A stretch of DNA of 36,422 nt, taken from assembly GCF_900143695.1 (NCBI RefSeq), contig NZ_FRFE01000040.1:1-36422 (forward strand). The letters are read 5' to 3'. Positions 1-6,463 of the stretch are shown here, in pieces. Both the position numbers and the translations under genes were made by a program. Numbering within the stretch: the stretch's first letter is position 1; each line of letters opens with the position of its first letter. The notes beneath the pieces were generated by a model. It did not search any database, was not told the DNA's origin, and worked only from the letters and a program-made list of their open reading frames with translations. This DNA is from Desulfopila aestuarii DSM 18488. Lineage in GTDB: Bacteria > Desulfobacterota > Desulfobulbia > Desulfobulbales > Desulfocapsaceae.

Positions 1-44
1 TACCTCAGTTGAGTTGTCCCCACAACGCAACGAAAGGAGAAGCA

Positions 45-323
45 ATGAGCCGTTTCCGCAAGTTATCACAGACGATATGGTGTTGTCAGTACCATATTGT
101 GTTTGCGCTTCCCAAAATATCAATATTGAATTTTGTCGCAGTACTTAAAGAGCGGACAGCGATCAGAATTTTCAATAGAGTTAGGAAATTGAAGAATAAA
201 CCCTATTGGGGTAATCATTTCTGGTCACTCGGATACTGTGTCGATACCGTTGGTTTGGATGAAGAGATGGTACGGAAATATGTGAAGTATGAGCTGCAAG
301 AAGAACAGAAACAGGAAAAATAA
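45..323 (+). pseudogene. tnpA: IS200/IS605-family transposase TnpA, internally deleted
   Basis: The reading frame starts like an IS200-type Y1 transposase (MSRFRKLSQTIWCCQYHIVF) and ends like one (RTAIRIF, KPYWGNHFW, GYCVDTVGLD, VRKYVKYE). About 40-50 residues between these parts are missing: after ALPK the sequence jumps to a segment near the catalytic helix. The lost part normally carries the HxH metal-binding (HUH) motif, and no HxH is present. The family is about 140 residues long; this copy has 92. The frame stays open across the deletion. The ATG at 45 follows a good AAAGGAG ribosome site. Family and deletion are clear by pattern. The protein should be inactive by itself, although such copies can be moved in trans if their ends survive. 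Confidence 0.8.
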
Positions 324-447
324 GACAGATGCTGGAAAGAGAAAAAGCTGAAGTTATCAATACCGGCCCCTCTGGTGTTGTTTATGTTTCTATTATTAAA
401 CCAGCGGCCAAATAGGTACAGCTGACATCATGATACAAAATAAGTAT

Positions 448-487
448 CCTCCTGGATTGCCCACAAAGTTGCAATCTCATCAGGAGG
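448..487. repeat. Imperfect inverted repeat, 13 bp paired
   Basis: CCTCCTGGATTGC (448-460) can pair with GCAATC (471-476) and CAGGAGG (481-487) around a 10-nt loop with a TCAT bulge. There is no T-run on either side, so it is not a typical terminator. It could be a foldback end of the nearby IS200 remnant, since such elements use hairpins at their ends, but this copy is too decayed to be sure. Confidence 0.4.
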
Positions 488-627
488 CCCAATCAGAGTG
501 CCCATGAAAATTTCACCTAAATAATTGCCGGATTAATACAAGATGTGAATATTCTGGCCAACGTAGTGAAGGTGACCTTGGGACTGAAAGTCTGTCGTTT
601 TCATCGGCAGTGGCTTCATGATTAACG

Positions 628-658
628 ACAAAGACCTAGCATTAGACTAGGTCTTTGT
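628..658 (-). terminator. Hairpin downstream of the cold-shock gene
   Basis: A perfect 12-bp stem (ACAAAGACCTAG with CTAGGTCTTTGT) with a 7-nt loop begins 19 bases after the cold-shock stop codon on the minus strand. There is no real U-run after it (CGTTAAT), so it may act as a weak terminator or as an mRNA 3'-end stabiliser. Confidence 0.5.
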
Positions 659-677
659 AGGGGTTGATTTGGTGAGG

Positions 678-881
678 TTATTTTTTCAGGACAACGTTCT
701 CTGCCGCGGGTCCTTTTGGACCTTTGACAACATCAAAGGTCACTCGTGCACCTTCCTTAAGTGATTTGAATCCCTCGGACTGTATTGCAGAATGATGAAC
801 AAAGACATCAGTACCGCCATCCATCTCAATAAAGCCAAAACCTTTTGCATCATTAAACCACTTTACTGTACCTTCAGCCAT
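678..881 (-). CDS. cspA: Cold-shock protein, CspA family
   Basis: A 67-residue protein, the normal size of this family of single-stranded nucleic-acid chaperones. The RNP1-like KGFGFI and RNP2-like VFVHH motifs are both present, as are the start GTVKWFN and the ending GPAAENV. It should bind RNA and single-stranded DNA in the cytoplasm and melt mRNA structure at low temperature. The ATG follows AAAGGAG at a good distance. A promoter about 210 bases upstream implies the long leader typical of cold-shock mRNAs. It stands alone; the neighbouring gene is divergent. Confidence 0.95.
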   Translation of the reverse strand: MAEGTVKWFNDAKGFGFIEMDGGTDVFVHHSAIQSEGFKSLKEGARVTFDVVKGPKGPAAENVVLKK

Positions 882-1100
882 TTTGTAATACTCCTTTGCA
901 CTGTGGACCCTTTGGGAACCATTGAGTTATAACGCCGCATCCTTTAATACGACGACCTGAAGGCTGAGTGTCCAGGCGAAACAGCTTGCGTTGCAGAGAA
1001 TTGCTTATGCTAAAACCAGAATAGGAAACTCTAGCCCTAATGCTAAAAGTAAGGATTTGTGGCCTGTTCAGCAGGTATACATTTCTGAGATTTACGTTAA

Positions 1101-1129
1101 ATTATAGTTGTTAATTTGGAAAAAACCAA
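1101..1129 (-). promoter_or_regulatory. Putative sigma70-type promoter for the cold-shock gene
   Basis: On the minus strand TTGGTT (1124-1129) and a perfect TATAAT (1101-1106) are 17 bp apart. Transcription would start near 1094, leaving a leader of about 210 nt before the ATG at 881. Long structured leaders are typical of cspA-type genes and control translation at low temperature. Confidence 0.5.
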
Positions 1130-1322
1130 GGCTGACATGAAATGGCGCAGCTTTCTAGTCTTTTTTTATGGGTGGCTAAAGCAAAAAAAAAATGCAGAGA
1201 CTGGGTTATCAGGAATAAGGAGGCTTGAGTGGAAAATTCCAGTTTCGTCGAGCCGGCGGAATAGCCTGGCGCATGACTCGGGCACTGAGCACTAAGCAGT
1301 AGCCAATCATCCTACATTCAGC

Positions 1323-1352
1323 TTGAAATCGGTCTCGGATCTGAAGTATAAA
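1323..1352 (+). promoter_or_regulatory. Putative promoter of cfa
   Basis: TTGAAA (1323-1328) and TATAAA (1347-1352) with an 18-bp spacer, about 120 bases before the cfa start. A plausible sigma70-type match judged by eye only. Confidence 0.4.
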
Positions 1353-1478
1353 TGTGTTAGGCTAATTATCTATTCCCGCCATTTATAAAAAACTACGTTT
1401 TCTTGGTAGGCAGAACATCTACCCATTCTGCCCACTGGCTTTACCGATAACTTCAACCATCAGGAGAAGTGTATCGCC

Positions 1479-2627
1479 ATGAGAAAAGTAGCCATGTCAA
1501 CCTCACAGAAATATTTCCAAACTCTACTACACGATGCTGATATTATCATAGGCGGCAATCGTCCCTGTGACATCCAGGTAAAGAATCCACGGTTCTTTGA
1601 GCGCGTCCTGGCAGTGGGCACCCTTGGTCTAGGCGAATCCTACATGGACGGCTGGTGGGAGTGCGAAGCCTTGGATGAGTTTTTTTGCAAGGTTCTGCAA
1701 CGTCAACTCAACAGGACCATCCGCTTCAACACTGTCGACATATGCAGATACATCCAGGCTTGGTTGCATAACCGCCAGAACAGGAGGCGGGTCAAGCAGG
1801 TTGGTGAGCAGCATTATGATACCGGCAACGACCTGTTCAGCCTCATGCTCGATAAAAATATGGCTTACAGCTGTGGTTATTGGCAAAATGCCAGCACTCT
1901 TGATGAAGCACAGGATGCAAAACTTGATATGATCTGTCGCAAACTCCAGCTCAAACCAGGCATGCGGCTACTCGATATCGGCTGCGGCTGGGGCAGCATG
2001 GTACGTTATGCTGCGGAGAAGTATGGGGTTGAAGCTGTTGGCATAACCGTTTCAGAAGAGCAGGTACAGCTAGCACGTGAACGCTGTGAAGGTTTGCAAG
2101 TGGAAATCCGCTTGCAGGATTACCGTGAGTTGAAGGGTAAATTTGATGCCATTGTCTCCGTCGGTATGTTTGAACATGTTGGCTATAAAAACTATCGAAC
2201 CTTCATGGAGATTGTACGCAAGATTTTGAACGACAACGGGCTCTTCCTTCTGCACACAATTGCTACCAACCACACCTCCCTCAACGGTGATCCCTGGTTT
2301 GATAAATACATTTTTCCAAACGGTATGCTGCCTTCAGCCAAACAGCTCACATCTGCCATCGAACATCACTATGTTCTGGAGGACTGGCATAATTTTGGGG
2401 TGTATTACGATCAGACCCTGATGGCCTGGTTTCAGAATTTTCGAGACAACTGGCCGAAATTGCACCGATCCTACGGCGACCATTTTTATCGCATGTGGAG
2501 CTATTACCTGCTCTGTATGGCTGGCTGCTTTCGGGCCAGATACCTGCATGTCTGGCAGGTCGTACTCGCACCAAATACCAGAAAAACAGGTTATCCATCG
2601 ATCCGCTGCCCGGCTTGTATAACCTAG
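1479..2627 (+). CDS. cfa: Cyclopropane-fatty-acyl-phospholipid synthase
   Basis: This enzyme moves a methylene group from S-adenosylmethionine onto cis double bonds of membrane phospholipid acyl chains, a typical stationary-phase or stress change at the inner face of the membrane. The 382 residues equal the E. coli Cfa length and align throughout: an N-terminal LGLGESYMDGWWEC, then YDTGNDLF, the SAM-binding LDIGCGWG, VGMFEHVG, the LLHTI strand, DPWFDKYIFPNG, EDWHNFG, and the C-terminal FRARYLHVWQVV. The start has GGAGAAG upstream; ATG at 1494 is an alternative. It stands alone with its own putative promoter. The last ~16 residues differ from E. coli, as is common. Confidence 0.95.
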   Translation: MRKVAMSTSQKYFQTLLHDADIIIGGNRPCDIQVKNPRFFERVLAVGTLGLGESYMDGWWECEALDEFFCKVLQRQLNRTIRFNTVDICRYIQAWLHNRQNRRRVKQVGEQHYDTGNDLFSLMLDKNMAYSCGYWQNASTLDEAQDAKLDMICRKLQLKPGMRLLDIGCGWGSMVRYAAEKYGVEAVGITVSEEQVQLARERCEGLQVEIRLQDYRELKGKFDAIVSVGMFEHVGYKNYRTFMEIVRKILNDNGLFLLHTIATNHTSLNGDPWFDKYIFPNGMLPSAKQLTSAIEHHYVLEDWHNFGVYYDQTLMAWFQNFRDNWPKLHRSYGDHFYRMWSYYLLCMAGCFRARYLHVWQVVLAPNTRKTGYPSIRCPACIT

Positions 2628-2774
2628 GGTGAGGTGAAGGTTATAAATATTTGTTCTGATAACACTTTACATTTTTGTTCAACAGAGTCTCTTCAGCATC
2701 AGTTGGAGCCAGACACACGGTGAATGGCAAGGAGCGGACTCAAGGGAGAATTCATCAAAAAAGGAGCAAACACC

Positions 2775-2903
2775 ATGAATAAAGAACAAAAAGGCAACCG
2801 GGAAAAAAAGAAAAAAGCGTCCATGTCCACAAAAGAAAGAAGAGCAGCGAAAAAGTCGAAAAAGGATAGAAAGGGTATTTTGGATAGCGAAAAATCAAAT
2901 TAA
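2775..2903 (+). CDS. Small lysine-rich protein, 42 residues
   Basis: This short frame follows an excellent AAGGAG ribosome site eight bases before its ATG. It encodes a strongly basic, hydrophilic peptide with runs such as REKKKKA and ERRAAKKSKKDRK and no membrane segment. Composition suggests a disordered nucleic-acid- or ribosome-associated peptide, but no function is recognised. It lies between cfa and a convergent gene and stops 16 bases before the end of that gene. The A-rich composition could produce such a frame by chance; the ribosome site argues for a real gene. Confidence 0.5.
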   Translation: MNKEQKGNREKKKKASMSTKERRAAKKSKKDRKGILDSEKSN

Positions 2904-2919
2904 AACTACCGACGGCCGA

Positions 2920-4653
2920 TTAACGAACGGACGCATTGCTGGCCAGACCCGAGCCCAAAGCAATGATGTGATTATAGCTGGTGGTCAGCTCTACAAGATT
3001 CACATCATGGTGATTTTTGCAGACCATCTCTCTGCAGATACGATTTTCGGTCAGATTATCGAGAAGAAAATCCATAAACTCATAATCTTTGTCCGGCAAG
3101 GCGATGTTTTTGCTCTCGGGGCCGAAATAAAACCAGATATTCTGTTTGAATTCGCCACCATCTTTCAGTGAATAGCCTAAGGTTTGGTAGGTTAAAGGAC
3201 CGGCGTCCAAAGGTGGTAGGTGATCGCTGGTCACCAGGATCAGACTTTTCGGGTCCATCTCCCTCAGTCGATTAATGTACTCGGCAACCGCCTCGGCCCG
3301 GTAATAGTGTTGTTGAATGGCCAGATAGGCCTGAGAACCAGGTTTGACGCCCTGCACATCGACCTTCGGTGGAAAGCGGTCGGTATCGGTGACATGGGGC
3401 AAATGCCCGTAGATGCCCAGCACATAGTTGAGAAACGGCTTGCCGTCGGCCAGAAGCTTTTTCACATAAAACAGATTTTGGGAAAGAAGATCTCCGTCAA
3501 ATATATAGCTGTTGGGAATGTCGTATTTCAGGTAGGTCTTGTGTTTATCCGTGTAAGCAGAGGGGAAATTTATCTCCTGAAATCCCATGGTCTGATAGGC
3601 TTTTTCCGAATTGAAAAACTCCGGTTTGTAAGATTGGGTAGCAATTGTCCGATAACCGGCCGAGTCAAGTAAGTTGGGTAGACAGGGACTGGAGGCACCT
3701 GTGAACATGCTGAATTCCGCAGGACTGTATAGCTCCAATGCAGGTACCCCGCAAAGAATCTCGAATTCGACCTGAGCCGTACCACCACCAAATACAGGCG
3801 ACTTTGAAATATGTAAATTTTTCCGAAGCGCATCGAATTGCGGCGGGTCGGGGGATGTACGAAAATCTAAACCTGAAAAACGTTGGGGATCAAGAAATGA
3901 CTCAAGAACCAGAATATGGATATTTCGGAAATCATACAGGGTGTTTACCAGCAGGGCCGGATTCCGGTCGGGGTCATCTATTACAGGATGCTGAGCCAGA
4001 TCATCCAAGGCCTCGCGCTTGGTAGCGGCGAAAAGAAAAAGTGCGGTCGTTCGACCCATGACAGCCGAGGTGAAGCGGTCGGACCAGGGTATGATACTAA
4101 ACCCCAAACTACGAGCTGCTTTAAGAAACTCCTTAGGCATGCAATAGGCAGTGACCGGCATCACTGCTGCAAGAGCAAGGAGCAGCAAAGGCACCATCAG
4201 CTCCCGGAGTCGACGCTTGAGGTTTTTTATAAAAACCAGCAACCAGACACAAAAAGTAAGCCCGGCTCCTATCCGTACCCAAACCGGAGATACGTTGAGT
4301 CCCTCCGGCAGCAAAAGGAGCTCATCCAGTTTAAAAATACTATGCATATAAACATAGTGCAGGTCGATAACCAGATAAAGTGCGATAATCGGCAAAGCAG
4401 CGAACAGAATGCGCCAGAAAGTCGGTCGCATCAGGTAAAGCAGCGCAGCATAGGTCAAAAGCAGATAAGGCAATTCAAAACGAATGGCGCTGCCAAATTC
4501 CTTTATACCGCCGACCAGCCCAAAGGACCATGAAATCATCCAAAGAACCACGCCTAAAACCACAGATGATACAACCGTCGTTATAACGGACCTGAGCAGC
4601 AGGCCACCGCCCTTATTGCTGAGGGAGTATGGCTGAAGTGAAAGTGTTAACAT
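2920..4653 (-). CDS. Membrane sulfatase-family enzyme, LTA synthase/phosphoglycerol transferase-like
   Basis: A 577-residue protein with about five N-terminal membrane helices (roughly 23-48, 58-76, 80-97, 125-142, 152-171), then a periplasmic alkaline-phosphatase-superfamily domain. Visible motifs are VLESFLDP (metal-binding Glu about 251), GGGTAQVEFE (nucleophile Thr about 292), a GHLPH segment and TSDHLPP. This layout is that of LtaS/MdoB-type enzymes, which transfer glycerol phosphate or related head groups from phospholipid to an extracytoplasmic glycan or lipid. The substrate cannot be told from sequence. It is a single gene convergent with the small basic gene. No strong ribosome site was seen before the ATG. 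General class is firm. Confidence 0.85.
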   Translation of the reverse strand: MLTLSLQPYSLSNKGGGLLLRSVITTVVSSVVLGVVLWMISWSFGLVGGIKEFGSAIRFELPYLLLTYAALLYLMRPTFWRILFAALPIIALYLVIDLHYVYMHSIFKLDELLLLPEGLNVSPVWVRIGAGLTFCVWLLVFIKNLKRRLRELMVPLLLLALAAVMPVTAYCMPKEFLKAARSLGFSIIPWSDRFTSAVMGRTTALFLFAATKREALDDLAQHPVIDDPDRNPALLVNTLYDFRNIHILVLESFLDPQRFSGLDFRTSPDPPQFDALRKNLHISKSPVFGGGTAQVEFEILCGVPALELYSPAEFSMFTGASSPCLPNLLDSAGYRTIATQSYKPEFFNSEKAYQTMGFQEINFPSAYTDKHKTYLKYDIPNSYIFDGDLLSQNLFYVKKLLADGKPFLNYVLGIYGHLPHVTDTDRFPPKVDVQGVKPGSQAYLAIQQHYYRAEAVAEYINRLREMDPKSLILVTSDHLPPLDAGPLTYQTLGYSLKDGGEFKQNIWFYFGPESKNIALPDKDYEFMDFLLDNLTENRICREMVCKNHHDVNLVELTTSYNHIIALGSGLASNASVR

Positions 4654-5137
4654 GAATGCATTCTATGATGATCAGTGGTCTGATCGCCTCTTAAAAAGAA
4701 GGTATTTCTCAAAAAGCACCAGCATTCTTCTAGAATTGAGCATATATGCCGATGATGCCGCCAAAAGCAAGAAAATTGAAAAATCGTGAATTATCGAACC
4801 AACAAAAACAAAAAGATCCAAAACACTTAAAAAAACGTAAAAGGGTCATAATGGATCGAGAGAGCAGCACGTTAACACTGTTATTGACGACTTTCAATAA
4901 AGACAGGATGTCCGGTTTGCACATGATGTCATTGATGTGGTCGAAGATAACCGCAGTATCGTTCAATGAATAGTCTGCCAATGTATGCAAAGCCGTGACC
5001 GTCAACAGTGTTATTTCGATATTCCAGCCACCATAGCCTTGGATCCGTGTCTAGGCTCTTCCACCCATGGCCTTCTCTTGAGCTCATGGCCGCAGATCGC
5101 AGGTGATTCGATAGCTATTAAGCAATTGATAATAATC
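4654..5137. other. Intergenic stretch, no convincing gene
   Basis: A plus-strand frame from about 4746 starts with a lysine-rich segment (KARKLKNRE, KHLKKRKR), recalling the small basic gene at 2775, but it has no ribosome site and continues into unconvincing sequence. Opposing minus-strand frames look random. No clear promoter or terminator was seen. Confidence 0.4.
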
Positions 5138-5794
5138 TTAGAGTTTCTCAATCAAGGATGTTTCCAACCCAGCATTGGCGAGGGCAAGTACTTCATCCTC
5201 CGCTTCCAGAACTGTGTTGCCGCGTGGCACCAAAACCTCACCGGGACGAAATATGGCCACCAGCACAATACCGTCGGGCAGCTGCAGTTCACTCACTTTT
5301 TTTCCCACAGCCCAGGAACTTGGAGCAATCCGCTGCTCTGTGAGGGTCAATCGCCCCCGACGCATTTTGAGCAATGTAACCATTTCTCCCAAGGTTATTT
5401 CTTCCTGAACCAGGCGACTTATGATTTCAGCCTGATCGACAGCCACATCGACACCCATGTCTTTGGTGAATAGCCACCCGTTTTGAGGATTGTTGATCCT
5501 TGCCACTACCAACGGCACATGGAATTCATTGCGAGCCAGCAGGCACACAACAAGGTTGGTTTCATCTTCGCCGGCAACGGCTACTACTACATCTGAACTG
5601 TATGTCTCTGCTTCACGCAGGATTCCAGGAGATGAACCATCGCCGGCGATAACCCTTGCCGTCTGCAGGTCGGCCGATAGGCGGGTCGCAACCTCCCGAC
5701 ATTTTTCGATAAATGTCAAACTATGTCCTGATTTCACCATCAATTCCCCCAGGAGAGCCCCTGTTCTGCCACCTCCGACGATCAACACATTCAT
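5138..5794 (-). CDS. TrkA-family regulator (RCK: NAD-binding plus C-terminal domain)
   Basis: A 218-residue protein with an N-terminal Rossmann domain (VLIVGGGRTGALLGELM, then FIEK as the ribose-binding acidic site, AGDGSS, VVVAVAGEDETN) and a C-terminal TrkA-C domain (about 135-218). These proteins sit on the cytoplasmic face of K+ channels or transporters and gate them in response to NAD(H) or nucleotides. It is the last gene of a three-gene set, 18 bases after the second TrkA-like gene, with a GGGAGGGGG ribosome site. No TrkH/KtrB membrane subunit occurs in the window, so its partner is unknown; it may lie elsewhere, or the pair may act with the P-type ATPase. Confidence 0.9.
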   Translation of the reverse strand: MNVLIVGGGRTGALLGELMVKSGHSLTFIEKCREVATRLSADLQTARVIAGDGSSPGILREAETYSSDVVVAVAGEDETNLVVCLLARNEFHVPLVVARINNPQNGWLFTKDMGVDVAVDQAEIISRLVQEEITLGEMVTLLKMRRGRLTLTEQRIAPSSWAVGKKVSELQLPDGIVLVAIFRPGEVLVPRGNTVLEAEDEVLALANAGLETSLIEKL

Positions 5795-5812
5795 GCTTAC
5801 CCCCTCCCGTTC

Positions 5813-6463
5813 TTACATCATTCCTAATAACTTCTTTAATTTCTCCATGGACGAACTGAGCACAGCAAGATACACAACATCTCCAGCGTGCAGCTTGCTA
5901 CCGGAAAACGGGATGAGCGCTTTACCTTGTCGAACGATGGTTGAGATCATGATTTCGCCGGACACGGTCAATTCACTTATGGAATGTTCTGCCAGGTGTG
6001 GTGGCAAATCGATTTGGAGTATTTCCACCTCACCGTTTCCCAACGTAAGCCGAGAAGCCAAGTCCCTATGGGCAATCATCTTTAGGACTTCATTCGCAGC
6101 CCAGGTAGTGGCAGAAATGGTGGGAATGCCGAAACGGCGGTAGATCTCAGCACGTTCCGGTTCATGAACCCGTGTAACGATCTTGGGTACTCGGAACTCC
6201 CTTCGGGCAATGAGCGAGACCACGATGTTTGTGTTGTCACTGCTTGTCATAGCGACAAGAGCATCTGACTGCTCAATCTGCGCTTGCTTGAGCACTTCGC
6301 GGTCAAAGCCAACCCCAACAATTTTTTGGCCGCGAAAATTCGGCCCCAATTTTTCAAAGGCGCGCATATCCCTATCCACAATCACGACATCGTGCCCTCC
6401 CATGGAAAGGAGGGAAGCCAATTGCATGCCCACACGCCCACATCCGATAATAATTACCCTCAT
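5813..6463 (-). CDS. TrkA-family regulator (RCK), second copy
   Basis: A 216-residue protein with the same two-domain layout as its downstream neighbour: VIIIGCGRVGMQLA glycine-rich loop, IVDRD acidic end of strand 2, a middle SDALVAMTSSDNTN segment, and a TrkA-C domain from about 135. The two copies differ clearly, so they may form a heteromeric ring rather than being a fresh duplication. The start overlaps the ATPase stop by four bases (ATGA), implying translational coupling. Role: nucleotide-sensing gate of a K+ or other cation transport protein. Confidence 0.9.
   Translation of the reverse strand: MRVIIIGCGRVGMQLASLLSMGGHDVVIVDRDMRAFEKLGPNFRGQKIVGVGFDREVLKQAQIEQSDALVAMTSSDNTNIVVSLIARREFRVPKIVTRVHEPERAEIYRRFGIPTISATTWAANEVLKMIAHRDLASRLTLGNGEVEILQIDLPPHLAEHSISELTVSGEIMISTIVRQGKALIPFSGSKLHAGDVVYLAVLSSSMEKLKKLLGMM

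Larger units (their letters stand above)
324..677. other. Intergenic stretch with IS200 remnant and hairpins
   Basis: No convincing gene. The first ~90 bases are probably the degraded 3' end of the IS200 copy. A strong imperfect hairpin lies at 448-487: CCTCCTG plus GATTGC pair with GCAATC and CAGGAGG, leaving a 4-nt bulge and a 10-nt loop. A second hairpin at 628-658 is listed separately. Confidence 0.4.
882..1478. other. Divergent intergenic region between cold-shock gene and cfa
   Basis: No credible gene. It holds the putative cold-shock leader and promoter on the minus strand and a putative cfa promoter on the plus strand. A short start with a good ribosome site near 1216 stops after 11 codons. 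Confidence 0.5.

Noticed and set aside
4730-5005. Minus-strand frame of 91 codons upstream of the sulfatase-like gene
   Set aside because: No ribosome site; the hydrophobic pattern comes from the A-rich opposite strand.
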